Made by a program: the position numbers and the translations under genes. A stretch of 64,000 nucleotides of DNA, taken from NCBI GenBank assembly GCA_040793985.1, contig JBFNJI010000002.1, positions 186,001 to 250,000 of the forward strand, given 5' to 3'. This document shows, in pieces, positions 44,760 to 53,158 of this stretch. Position 1 is the stretch's first letter. The number at the start of each line of letters is the position of its first letter. Source of the DNA: Thiodiazotropha sp040793985. Its GTDB lineage: Bacteria; Pseudomonadota; Gammaproteobacteria; Chromatiales; Chromatiaceae. The notes beneath the pieces are model-generated. The model was not told the DNA's origin, ran no database searches, and saw nothing but the letters and a program-made list of their open reading frames with translations.

Positions 44760-46202
44760 ATGAAAAAAATTCTTCTAACACTAATGGCCGGCAGTCTGCT
44801 GGCAGCATCTGCCTGGGGAGATCCTGCCGCCGAGACTGCAACAGCCGATAGGAATATCCTGGCGAAGGTGGGTGACAGGATCATCACCTTTCCTCAATTG
44901 AATACCCAGTTAAACAGCACGGCTGTCGTCGGCCTCTCGACCCCCGCTCTGGGTACTCCCGAGCGTCGCAAGGTTATATTGACCCTGCTGGACAAGGCAA
45001 TCAGCCTCAATCTGCTCTATCTGGATGCGATCGACAAGGGAAAGCTTGAGGATCCGGGCTACCGGCAAGACCTGAAAGAGTACACCGATGGCATGTTGGC
45101 AGGGCTCTATCGCAAGCACTATCTGAAAAAGAATATCGCTATCAGTGAAAGTGAGATCGCCGAATACATGAAGGATCACTTTGCAAAAGGGACAGTGTTG
45201 GACGACAAGATGCGACCGTTGATTGAGGCAAAGGTCAAGAAAGCGAAATACCTGGAGCATAAAAAGGGATTGCGCGCACATCTGCGTGACGGTATGGAGG
45301 TGAAGATAGCGGCCAAACACCTTGAGATCGAGGATGATGCACTGCGTAGCGATCGACAGGTGATTGCCGAATACGCCGGTACCGAAATGACCTGGGGCGA
45401 GAATAAAAAATACCTTACAACCTTAAACAACTCGATCGATCTCGATAGACGCCTGGCGACCCTCAACAAGCTCATAGACAACCGTTTGTTGGCGAAGCGC
45501 GGGCGCGAGTCCGGTCTGGACCGGAACCCCGCTTATCAATCGGCATTGGCGGAGTTCAGTGCCACACGACTGGTGAATCTGCATCGTCATCAATTGATGA
45601 TTGGCATGGAACCGACGACGCAGGAGATCGAGGACTTTTTCGTTAAACATCGGCAGCGCATCACCTTCAATGCGCACCGCAAACTGCAGATGGTGGTGTT
45701 GGAGGATGAACGGACCGCGTTGGATATCATGGGGAAATTGGAGCGGGGCGAGCTCACCCTCTACCAGGCGGCGCGCGACCACTCCATCGATCCGAGGGCA
45801 AGACAGACCCTGGGCGACTTTGGCTGGGTTGAGGAAGGCACCGGCTTTCCCGCTTTGGATGAACTCGCCTTTGCCCTCGAGATCGGCGAACTGGGCGGAC
45901 CGGTGGAGACTCCGGCGGGTTGGCATATAGTCCGTGCGACCGAACAAAGGGCCTCGAAATATACCGATATCGAAGATCCGGATACCCGGCAACAGAGTCG
46001 CCGGTTGCTGCTCAAGGAGCGTCTTGGCGACTATGTGGTGGCGTTGCGTAAACAGAACCATCCGGTGGTTGTCTATGAGGAGAACCTGAATCGCCTGCTC
46101 CAGGAGGAGGCGCAGTGGATCGCCGCCATGAGCAGGGAGATGGAGGGCCAACCGGAGCGCGCCCGTCTGATTCTGCAAGAGATGAAGGCGCTCGTGGAGT
46201 AG
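44760..46202 (+). CDS. Exported PpiC-type peptidyl-prolyl isomerase (SurA/PpiD-like)
   Basis: This 480-residue protein has a signal peptide (ending ASAWGDPAAE). Two SurA-N-like helical segments follow: ILAKVGDRIITFPQLNTQLN near residues 35-55, and a second pair of helices near 215-285. A parvulin domain lies at about 300-405 (RKLQMVVLEDERTALDIM, LGDFGWVEEGTGFPALDELAF, GPVETPAGWHIVRATE). These proteins fold exported or outer-membrane proteins. The neighbouring cytochrome is a likely client. The gap to the cytochrome gene is 215 bp with a hairpin. Confidence 0.88.
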   Translation: MKKILLTLMAGSLLAASAWGDPAAETATADRNILAKVGDRIITFPQLNTQLNSTAVVGLSTPALGTPERRKVILTLLDKAISLNLLYLDAIDKGKLEDPGYRQDLKEYTDGMLAGLYRKHYLKKNIAISESEIAEYMKDHFAKGTVLDDKMRPLIEAKVKKAKYLEHKKGLRAHLRDGMEVKIAAKHLEIEDDALRSDRQVIAEYAGTEMTWGENKKYLTTLNNSIDLDRRLATLNKLIDNRLLAKRGRESGLDRNPAYQSALAEFSATRLVNLHRHQLMIGMEPTTQEIEDFFVKHRQRITFNAHRKLQMVVLEDERTALDIMGKLERGELTLYQAARDHSIDPRARQTLGDFGWVEEGTGFPALDELAFALEIGELGGPVETPAGWHIVRATEQRASKYTDIEDPDTRQQSRRLLLKERLGDYVVALRKQNHPVVVYEENLNRLLQEEAQWIAAMSREMEGQPERARLILQEMKALVE

Positions 46203-46281
46203 TCAGAGCCAGCCGCTACTGGCCAAAAAGCCATACAATCACGGGATTTTTGCGTTTATTTGCGGCTTGTTCTCCTTTTGA

Positions 46282-46698
46282 TCAGTGGCCGTCGCTGAGG
46301 ATGCGTGGCCAACGCTCATAGGTGGCGTCTTCCATCTCCGGGGTGATGGTGACCACATAGACGCGTCTTTCGTGTTCCCAGCGGGCCACCAGGCCCTGGA
46401 TCCATTTCCCCGGGGTGACATCGAACCAGTGGCTGGCGCCCTCCATGTCCACCTCCATGAACTGGCTGACGTATAGCTTTACCGGGATCGGTCGCCAGCG
46501 GTCCCAGCGTCCGCCATAGATGGCATCGAGTCTGGCCCAGCCCCCCAATGGCAGCTTGCCGAGCTGATGTTTGCGCCGGCCCCAGGGCAGCAGGTCGGCG
46601 CCGCCATGCCTGTTCTTCACCGGCAGGCAGGCCGCGGCATTGGGGAATTTGGTACGGAACTCCTGGCCGTTTAGGGTGTAGTGGACGGCGGTGCACAT
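46282..46698 (-). CDS. Short divergent SRAP (YedK/HMCES)-like protein
   Basis: This 138-residue protein begins Met-Cys, so Cys2 would be the N-terminal nucleophile of SRAP proteins, which crosslink to abasic sites in single-stranded DNA. By eye, ARLDAI matches NARVET of YedK, SQFMEVDMEG matches the GWFEWK block (Glu kept), and VYVVTITPEMEDATYERWPRIL matches the segment carrying the catalytic His, which is Tyr here. The Asn of NARVET also appears lost. It is about 90 residues shorter than YedK. It lies 15 bp after the Y-family polymerase gene, in a LexA-controlled operon. Confidence 0.65.
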   Translation of the reverse strand: MCTAVHYTLNGQEFRTKFPNAAACLPVKNRHGGADLLPWGRRKHQLGKLPLGGWARLDAIYGGRWDRWRPIPVKLYVSQFMEVDMEGASHWFDVTPGKWIQGLVARWEHERRVYVVTITPEMEDATYERWPRILSDGH

Positions 46699-46713
46699 AG
46701 CTGAACCCGACCA

Positions 46714-48012
46714 TTAACCTTTGCCGGGGTGCTGCAGAATCGTCTCTCTGTGGCCAAACGGCTTCCATGCCGGAGCGATGACATTGGGCATTTTCGAGCG
46801 GCTCAGCAGGCGAATGGGGGCCAGGGTGAATTCACCGTAGCGCTGGTTGATGTGGTCCATGGCCTGGTTGAGACGATCCTGGCGCTGGTGGTCCGGCTCC
46901 AGGAAGTCGAACTGGTAGTCGGTCTGCCTGGGATCGAGGGCGGTGATCTGCACCTGGTGACAACCCTTGCCGGCCCAGTGGTTGTCGAGGAAGTCCTGGC
47001 ACATGGCAACGATTGTCGGGCCGTGGTCGGTGGGCGGGTCGCATCGGTATTTGTGGGCGAGATAGCCCTCGTCGATACGCACCCCGATGTAGAAGTGGCT
47101 GGCACGGAAACGGTGCAGGCGCAGCCGGGTGGCCACCTTTTCCGCCATGTGCAGGAGAAAGGTTTCGACCACCTCCCGCTGGCGGGTATCGGGGGGCATC
47201 ACCTTGCCGTGGCCGATCGACTTCGGCGCATCCACGTCTCTATGCACCGGCTCGGGATCGAGTCCCTGGGTCATCAGCCAGATACGCCGTCCCGGGTTGC
47301 CGAAGCGGCGCCCGATCTCACCAATGGGCAGACGGCGCATGTCGGCGCAGGTGTAGACACCCCGTTCCGCCAGGTAGCGGCCTATACCCTTGGCGATCCC
47401 GCATAGTTCGGTGACCGGCACTCTGGCGAGGGTTTGTTGTGCCGTGCCGGGGGGGATGATGGTCAGGCCGTTGGGTTTGTCGAGTTTGGCGGCGTACTTG
47501 GCGGTGGTCTTGTCACCACTGACCCCAACCGAGCAGAGTACGCCCCCGGAGGCCTCCAGCACCGTCTGTTTGACCTGCTGTGCGACCTGTTGCGGCGTAC
47601 CGAGGAGGCGTTGGCAATGGGTGATATCGAGGAAGGCCTCATCGACGGAGAAGATCTCCATGTCCGGAGTGATGTTGGAGAGTGCCTCCATGATGCGGGT
47701 GGAGACCCGGGCATAGCGTTCCGGGTGGGCCGCCACCTGGACAAACCCGGGACAGATCCGCTGCGCCTCTTTCAGTCGCATACCGGTATGCACACCATAG
47801 GCGCGGGCCTCATAGGAACAGGTGATGATGCAGGTCCCCTGGGCACCGTTGGTGATACCGATGGGGCGTCCCTGTAACTCCGGATGGTCGATCTGTTCCA
47901 CGCTGCAGAAGAAGGCGTTCATGTCCACCAGGATCATGGCGCGGGACCAGTGGGTGTGGGGGAGGGTGTCGTCGTGGAGCTTCCCATTCACTTGTATCGT
48001 CTCAGCTGGCAT
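46714..48012 (-). CDS. Y-family translesion DNA polymerase (DinB-like)
   Basis: This 432-residue polymerase has the palm acidic residues in LVDMNAFFCSVEQ and SVDEAFLDI, plus CSYEARAYGVHTGMRLKEA, SGDKTTAKYAAKLDKPNG and a thumb/little-finger part to the end. The start at 48012 has a good ribosome site (AGGGAG, 7 bp upstream) and adds about 25 residues before the usual MILVDMNAFF start. Its 5' end overlaps the lexA 3' end by 25 bp. It lacks the imuA and dnaE2 partners of the common LexA2 mutagenesis cassette, so this is a different arrangement. It is expected to bypass DNA lesions during the SOS response. Confidence 0.9.
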   Translation of the reverse strand: MPAETIQVNGKLHDDTLPHTHWSRAMILVDMNAFFCSVEQIDHPELQGRPIGITNGAQGTCIITCSYEARAYGVHTGMRLKEAQRICPGFVQVAAHPERYARVSTRIMEALSNITPDMEIFSVDEAFLDITHCQRLLGTPQQVAQQVKQTVLEASGGVLCSVGVSGDKTTAKYAAKLDKPNGLTIIPPGTAQQTLARVPVTELCGIAKGIGRYLAERGVYTCADMRRLPIGEIGRRFGNPGRRIWLMTQGLDPEPVHRDVDAPKSIGHGKVMPPDTRQREVVETFLLHMAEKVATRLRLHRFRASHFYIGVRIDEGYLAHKYRCDPPTDHGPTIVAMCQDFLDNHWAGKGCHQVQITALDPRQTDYQFDFLEPDHQRQDRLNQAMDHINQRYGEFTLAPIRLLSRSKMPNVIAPAWKPFGHRETILQHPGKG

Positions 48013-48584
48013 ACCAACACTCCCTGAATCCGCACCCGTTTTGCCGCATAGATCATCGGGGGGACGTCGGGGTTTTCCGCGATCAGCTTGATACGCCCGC
48101 TCTTGAGGCGCCTGAGACGCTTCAGGGTGGCCTCCTGGTCGTCGATCAGGGCCACCACGATGGCGCCGTCGTCGGCGGTGTCGCAGCGCTCGATCACCGC
48201 CAGGTCGCCGTCGAGGATGCCGGCGTCGATCATGGAGTCCCCTTTTACCTGCAGGGCATAGCGGTTGGGGCCGAACAGGTCGTTCAGCTCGAGGCGGTCC
48301 TGGCCGGCGATGGCCTCGATGGGCTGGCCCGCTGCGATGCGGCCCAGCAGGGGCAGGCTGGTTTTCGAGAGCGCCTCCTCATCAACCAGCTCGATGCCGC
48401 GTTTGCGCCCGGTTATCAGACGAATCACTCCCGCCTCGGCAAGGGCCTGTACATGGCGATGGGCGGTGCCTTTGGAGCTGATGCCAATACCTTCGGCGAT
48501 CTCAATCAGCGAAGGGGCATATCCCCGCTTTTTCAGGTAGCGACGGATAAAGGCCAGGGTCCGGTCCTGGGTGGGGGTCAGCAT
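47988..48584 (-). CDS. lexA: LexA repressor
   Basis: This 198-residue SOS repressor has an N-terminal winged helix (LTPTQDRTLAFIRRYLKKRG, then GISSKGTAHRHVQALAEAG). The C-terminal autoprotease domain has the self-cleavage site A85-G86 in RIAAGQP and the catalytic pair S117 (KGDSM) and K155 (ATLKRL). All residues for RecA-stimulated cleavage are present. It is the first gene of an operon with a Y-family polymerase and a mini-SRAP protein. The upstream box is of the GTTC-N7-GTTC type, so DNA specificity appears to differ from E. coli LexA. This may be a second, cassette-specific LexA. Confidence 0.93.
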   Translation of the reverse strand: MLTPTQDRTLAFIRRYLKKRGYAPSLIEIAEGIGISSKGTAHRHVQALAEAGVIRLITGRKRGIELVDEEALSKTSLPLLGRIAAGQPIEAIAGQDRLELNDLFGPNRYALQVKGDSMIDAGILDGDLAVIERCDTADDGAIVVALIDDQEATLKRLRRLKSGRIKLIAENPDVPPMIYAAKRVRIQGVLVCQLRRYK

Positions 48585-48618
48585 GTTGGTTCTCCAAATG
48601 TTTGGCCTGATGACTTAG

Positions 48619-48646
48619 ATTATAGAACATTAAGAGAACTGTAAAC
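48619..48646 (-). promoter_or_regulatory. lexA promoter with GTTC-N7-GTTC operator
   Basis: On the minus strand TTTACA (-35-like) and a perfect TATAAT (48624-48619) are 15 bp apart. The spacer carries GTTC, seven bases, GTTC (48639-48625). GTTC-N7-GTTC is the LexA box described in Alphaproteobacteria. Its place between -35 and -10 would let LexA block RNA polymerase directly, giving autoregulation. A good ribosome site (GGAGAA) precedes the lexA ATG. Confidence 0.65.
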
Positions 48647-48847
48647 GGGGGGATGAATGCTGAATTTTGAATGCTGGATTTTGGGTTGATGCGTGTGTTT
48701 GTGCGCCTACCCAAATCAAATGGGTGTGAGTGAAGCGAACACCAGAATTCATAATCCATAATTGGAAAATAAGCCCCTTTCTTTGAAATTGATCGAGTAA
48801 CTCTCTACAATCCCATGATAAATAAAAGATATTTTGGGGATATAGTC

Positions 48848-49204
48848 ATGCCAAACCGGGTTCTGCAGCGTCTTTCGCTAATTCTCGCTATTGTAATGCT
48901 GAGTGTGTGGGGAATCGTTCTGATCGTCGATCCCCATCTGATCGTCGGCTATTTCAGTGCCGAGCCGGTCAATCAGGCCTTTGCCGGTATGATGGGGGCA
49001 GCCCTGCTTGGATTGGCCTTTATCTCTTTGGCCGGTGTCACCCGTTGGATGGAGACGCCGCGGGCGCTGGGCATAGCCATGGCTATTTTGGTGGTGGAAA
49101 CCGCCTATCTGATGCTGGGCTCCGGCCATATGTTGGTGACCATGCCCACGACCCTAAGTCTGGTGACCGCGGCTGCGGTGGCCTTCTTTCTACTCGTGGG
49201 TTGA
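48848..49204 (+). CDS. Small four-helix inner-membrane protein
   Basis: A 118-residue protein starting at the ATG at 48848, with GGGGAT about 7 bp upstream; an in-frame ATG at 48815 would add 11 residues. It has four hydrophobic helices with short loops (LSLILAIVMLSVWGIVLIVD, then MMGAALLGLAFISLAG, LGIAMAILVVETAYLML, LSLVTAAAVAFFLLVG). It resembles small DUF4345-type membrane proteins but is not firmly assigned. A 9-bp hairpin follows the stop. Confidence 0.65.
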   Translation: MPNRVLQRLSLILAIVMLSVWGIVLIVDPHLIVGYFSAEPVNQAFAGMMGAALLGLAFISLAGVTRWMETPRALGIAMAILVVETAYLMLGSGHMLVTMPTTLSLVTAAAVAFFLLVG

Positions 49205-49211
49205 AACGGCA

Positions 49212-49232
49212 CCAGGGGCCCCCGGCCCCTGG
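49212..49232 (+). terminator. GC-rich hairpin after the small membrane protein gene
   Basis: A perfect 9-bp stem (49212-49220 with 49224-49232) with a CCC loop, 7 bp after the stop. No T-run follows. Confidence 0.5.
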
Positions 49233-49622
49233 CGATGGGGGCTTGCGTCAGAGAGTGGCTGACACTGTGGAGCCCCGGGCCTTCCTTGGCTTAGCATCCG
49301 ATGCCATTAATAATATTTTCCTGTGATTAGTAAATTTTATTAAGCATGGGCTTAGGGTCATCTTTTTTTGTTTTAGGAACGCTGTTCACTAAATGAGCCT
49401 GAATATTTGAAGATAATCGTAGGGAATCTCCATAATTTGGTATATAATTCCCAATTATACACTCCAGCTGGGCTGATAAATCGAGATTTCGAACTACTCT
49501 AATAGGTAGGCCAGAGCAGGGATGGAACTGCGCGAACAGGATTAAGCATGTCTGTGCCATGGGTTGTTGACCCGCCTACAATTGATTGGCCAAGCATACA
49601 TAACATGTAGCGTGGGGGATCT
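49233..49622. other. Intergenic region upstream of the OmpR-type pair
   Basis: About 390 bp, AT-rich between 49310 and 49460, no supported gene (the minus frames at 49327-49560 and 49499-49762 have poor composition and no domain). It should hold the promoter of the response-regulator gene, whose ribosome site GGGGGAT precedes the ATG at 49623. Confidence 0.45.
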
Positions 49623-50315
49623 ATGTCAAGTGCAATTAACCTGCTACTTGTCGAAGACGACGAAATGTTGGGCGATGGTATCCAGAACGTGTTGACGCGT
49701 CGCGGATTATCGATTGACTGGGTGCGCGACGGCCTTGCTGCCATGCAGTCGCTGAAGGCCACCCGGTATGATGTTCTGCTGCTCGATTTGAATATTCCGT
49801 GGCTCTCAGGTCTGGATGTCTTGGCGCGGCTACGATCGGAAGGAAATCAGATACCTGTACTTGTATTGACGGCACGCTCCGAGGTGGTCGATCGTGTTCA
49901 GGCGTTGGATGGCGGTGCTGACGACTATGTGGTCAAGCCTTTCGATATCGAGGAGTTGTGCGCGCGTATTCGAGCTCTCCACCGCCGGCATAGCGGCCAG
50001 GGAGAGGAGATTCTGCGGCACGGTGATTTGATTCTGGATCCTTCCGCACACACTGTGACAATACAGAATAATGAGGTCTCACTATCAGTGAAGGAGTTCG
50101 ATATTCTCCAGAGTCTGATGGAGAACATGGGTCGGGTAATGTCGCGCCGAAAGCTCAGCGAGAAAGTATATTGTCTGGATGATGATGTCGAAAGCAATGC
50201 CATCGAAGTGCATATCCATCATCTGCGCAAAAAGCTGGGTGAGCACCCGATACGTACCGTGAGAGGTGTGGGCTACGTCATAGAAAAACCAACTGGTGCT
50301 GTGGCAAAACGATAG
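49623..50315 (+). CDS. OmpR-family response regulator (QseB/PmrA-like)
   Basis: This 230-residue regulator has a receiver with acidic pair LLVEDDEM, phospho-Asp in VLLLDLNIPWLSG, Thr in LVLTARS and Lys in VVKPFDIEEL. A winged-helix output domain follows, ending in IEVHIHHLRKKLGEHPIRTVRGVGYVIEKP, typical of the QseB/PmrA group. A sensor kinase gene follows 291 bp later on the same strand. The gap is longer than usual for such pairs, so the kinase may have its own promoter. Confidence 0.92.
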   Translation: MSSAINLLLVEDDEMLGDGIQNVLTRRGLSIDWVRDGLAAMQSLKATRYDVLLLDLNIPWLSGLDVLARLRSEGNQIPVLVLTARSEVVDRVQALDGGADDYVVKPFDIEELCARIRALHRRHSGQGEEILRHGDLILDPSAHTVTIQNNEVSLSVKEFDILQSLMENMGRVMSRRKLSEKVYCLDDDVESNAIEVHIHHLRKKLGEHPIRTVRGVGYVIEKPTGAVAKR

Positions 50316-50606
50316 CTAGGCAAAGCCATGGGGCTCTTGCTGATAAAACATGAATAAACACATGTTTCTTTGAGCTGTTGACAGCCTATAGATAAAAAAA
50401 CGCCGGCAGTAGACGAGCTGCTGTAGGTCATTTTGTATCGGTTATTTAGCATTCGCTGTTTTCTTGTCCCTGTTGCTGCACGCAATTATGCTGTTGCGAG
50501 AGGCGGTGCTAGTGTTGTTGCATGCAATAAAGTGCATTGCTGACTGACTAGTCGGGATTGCTGTTTCTTTAACAGTAGAGTGCACCTCCCTGTGTAGGAG
50601 CCATAG

Positions 50607-51959
50607 ATGGTAGTACGTTCCATAAGCCAGCGTTTGCTTTTGATGCTGCTGATTTCGACACTTCTGTTGTGGGGTACAATTCTTTATTTCACCTGGTGGC
50701 GAACCAGTATTGATATTAATCGGGTCTACAATGAGGAGTTGGCCTTGGTTGCCCAGCTCCTGGCGGTTGCAACCGAGCACGAATCGGATGAGTTTGACCT
50801 GGACGAATATCAGGCCGATTTGAGTGCCTCAGGGTATGCCTTCCCTCTTTTATTTCAGGTCTGGTCCAATGAAAACAGATTGATGATTCGCGGACCGGAG
50901 GCACCTGATTTACCTTTGTCGAACTCTATCAAAGATGGCTATACCGATAACGAGATAAATGGTAATGGCTGGCGGGTCTATACCTTGAATCTTAAAGACG
51001 GGAGCTTCCGCGTTCAGGTTGCCCGCAGCCATCTGACAAGCCGAGAGCTAGTACGGGATTTTGTACTGGATGTGATCAAGCCGTTGTTGATCGCCTTGCC
51101 GCTGTCTGGAATTCTCTGGTTGGTCGTGCGCCAGGGTTTGCAGCCGCTGCGCGAGGTGACCCGACTGATCAGCGAGCGCGATTACAATCATCTCAACCCC
51201 GTACAACCGAGCCAAGTTCCTGAAGAGATCGCCGGCATGGTTGAGGAACTAAACGGACTGTTGGCGAGATTGAAAGAGGCCATCGATCGGAATAAGCGAT
51301 TTACCGCTGATGTGGCACACGAACTACGTACGCCGATTGCCGGTATGCTAGTGCAGCTTCAGTCGGGTTCCGGCAGTGTTATGGATGCAGAGCGGAGACA
51401 TAGTTTTGCATATATTCAAAAAGGATTGAACAGACTTAATCATGTTATAAACCAATTACTGGTTCTGGCATCAATCGAACCGGATAAGATTCGTTTTGAT
51501 TTTGCCGTGTTTGATCTGGAGGCATTGGCACAAGAGGTGCTGTCAGATATATCGCCGCAGGCATTGAGTGAGGAGATCGAGATCGCGCTGGAGTGCAGCG
51601 GATCAGTTTTAATGGAGGGCAATCGGGAATTGATTGGCGTACTGCTGAGCAATTTGGTAAATAACGCCATTAAATTCACTCCCAGCAAGAGTCATGTCAC
51701 GGTGAGGATTGAACGTAAGGAGGACGGCGTCTCCCTGGCTGTTGAGGACCAGGGGTGTGGAATTCCTGACGACAAGAAAAAATGGGTATTTGAACGTCTC
51801 AACCGCCTGCCCAGCAAAAGCGAAATGGGTATTGGATTGGGCCTGTCGATCGTCCAGGAGATTTGCGAACTTCATCAGGGAAGCATTGAACTAGATGACC
51901 CTGAGCAAGGAAATGGGCTAATTGTGAAGCTGTTTATACCCGATTTAAGTAAAATTTAA
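50607..51959 (+). CDS. QseC-like sensor histidine kinase
   Basis: This 450-residue inner-membrane kinase starts at an ATG with AGGAG upstream. It has a first helix (LLLMLLISTLLLWGTILYF), a periplasmic sensor of about 120 residues, a second helix (LLIALPLSGILWLVV), HAMP, and HisKA with FTADVAHELRTPIAG (phospho-His). HATPase_c follows with NLVNNAIKFTP, DQGCGIPDDKK and GLGLSIVQEIC. The sensor half is similar in layout to QseC/PmrB kinases. The signal is unknown. It should phosphorylate the regulator at 49623-50315. Confidence 0.9.
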   Translation: MVVRSISQRLLLMLLISTLLLWGTILYFTWWRTSIDINRVYNEELALVAQLLAVATEHESDEFDLDEYQADLSASGYAFPLLFQVWSNENRLMIRGPEAPDLPLSNSIKDGYTDNEINGNGWRVYTLNLKDGSFRVQVARSHLTSRELVRDFVLDVIKPLLIALPLSGILWLVVRQGLQPLREVTRLISERDYNHLNPVQPSQVPEEIAGMVEELNGLLARLKEAIDRNKRFTADVAHELRTPIAGMLVQLQSGSGSVMDAERRHSFAYIQKGLNRLNHVINQLLVLASIEPDKIRFDFAVFDLEALAQEVLSDISPQALSEEIEIALECSGSVLMEGNRELIGVLLSNLVNNAIKFTPSKSHVTVRIERKEDGVSLAVEDQGCGIPDDKKKWVFERLNRLPSKSEMGIGLGLSIVQEICELHQGSIELDDPEQGNGLIVKLFIPDLSKI

Positions 51960-52180
51960 TCTAAGCCTGCTAGTTTTCTCTATGACCGACCCCATGCATG
52001 GTCAAACAGTAATTTAACTCCATGAGCATCAAGACGTTTTCTACATGGTGATGTTTCTGGAGGGAGGCTGTTCGAGTGTGGAGTAGTGGCTTGATGCCCG
52101 CATTCCATGGGCTTGAGGATTGGTTGTGTCGGGTATTGCGGAATAGAGATATTTCGTTTCCGATTGATTAATTTACCCTT

Positions 52181-52215
52181 ACCCGTATGTACTCCCCACG
52201 TGCGGGTTTTTTTTT
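52181..52215 (+). terminator. Rho-independent terminator between convergent operons
   Basis: ACCCG (52181-52185) pairs with CGGGT (52203-52207) around a loop that itself can pair partly, followed by nine T (52207-52215). It ends the two-component operon on the plus strand. Confidence 0.6.
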
Positions 52216-52222
52216 GCCTCAA

Positions 52223-53158
52223 TCATTCTGCTTTTCTAACGGATATAAGATTGTCGTAGGTCTGTTTGAGTACACGGGCCGAGTGTAGATCCTGATCCGA
52301 TAGCTTGGCGATACCCTTCCCTTTGAACATGGACAACAGATGGAGCATTTTAGGGAACTCATGCAGCCGTGTTGCCATCTTGTCGACTTTTTCAATGAAC
52401 TCTTTCGGTACATGTTTATTTATACCGATTATCATGGGAATGATGGGTTCAGAGGAGATAAGCACCTCCAGCTCACGGGCAATCTGAGTGTTCAATTCAC
52501 TCGCGGTTTTGAAGGCGAAATCTGTGACCAGGGCGGCATCCGCTTTATTGAAAAACAGGTCAATTATCGCTGTGTTGATATCGGGTGCTGGTGTGGAAGT
52601 GGCGAAAAAGCGCTTGGCGGTCGGCAATCCCTCTTTCATGAGTGAAACGTTGAGAAACAGCAGGCCCAGGTTATTACCCAATGGGTGGGTAAAGCGCTTT
52701 CCCTTCAGCTGTTTCAAGTTACTGATTTTGTCCGATCGACGTGTCAAAAGAATAATTTTCTGTACTTTGCTTTCTCCAAATACTATCGAATAACGATGAT
52801 TCTTGTTGGTCATATGATCGATGTCCAGATAGCTGAGTGTGTCAGCCAGGACCGCATCGAGCCTGTGTAGCTGCATCTCCTTGATGACAGTCTCAGCTGT
52901 ATCAAAGTTGAAGAACTCTCCTTTTTTACCAATGTTTTTTATAAATTCGGTGAAAACCAATTCAGTTGCAATACTGGTATCGATGCGGTCGGTCGAATAC
53001 ATCAAGCGTGACATGATACCTATATAGGCGGTATCCCGTTCGTATGGATCGGTTGCAAAACTACTATGGCTAAACAGCAACGTTACCAGGATGATTACAA
53101 TTTCGCGAGTTGATGAATCGAAATTGACCCCCGATATTTTCGTTGCTGATGGTTTCAT
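52223..53158 (-). CDS. PhnD-like periplasmic binding protein, paralogue 3
   Basis: This 311-residue protein has an N-terminal export segment (IVIILVTLLFSHSSFATD). The two-lobed PhnD/SsuA-type pattern includes AVLADTLSYLDI, FGESKVQKIILLTRR, LKGKRFTHPLGNNLG and the block shared by all three paralogues, DAALVTDFAFKTASELNTQI. It is the last gene of a five-gene operon and overlaps paralogue 2 by 4 bp. No ABC permease or ATPase is present. It probably binds a small ligand for signalling rather than uptake, in concert with the GGDEF-EAL protein upstream. Confidence 0.85.
   Translation of the reverse strand: MKPSATKISGVNFDSSTREIVIILVTLLFSHSSFATDPYERDTAYIGIMSRLMYSTDRIDTSIATELVFTEFIKNIGKKGEFFNFDTAETVIKEMQLHRLDAVLADTLSYLDIDHMTNKNHRYSIVFGESKVQKIILLTRRSDKISNLKQLKGKRFTHPLGNNLGLLFLNVSLMKEGLPTAKRFFATSTPAPDINTAIIDLFFNKADAALVTDFAFKTASELNTQIARELEVLISSEPIIPMIIGINKHVPKEFIEKVDKMATRLHEFPKMLHLLSMFKGKGIAKLSDQDLHSARVLKQTYDNLISVRKAE

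Noticed and set aside
46729..47406. 225-codon plus-strand frame
   Set aside because: It is antisense to the Y-family polymerase gene.
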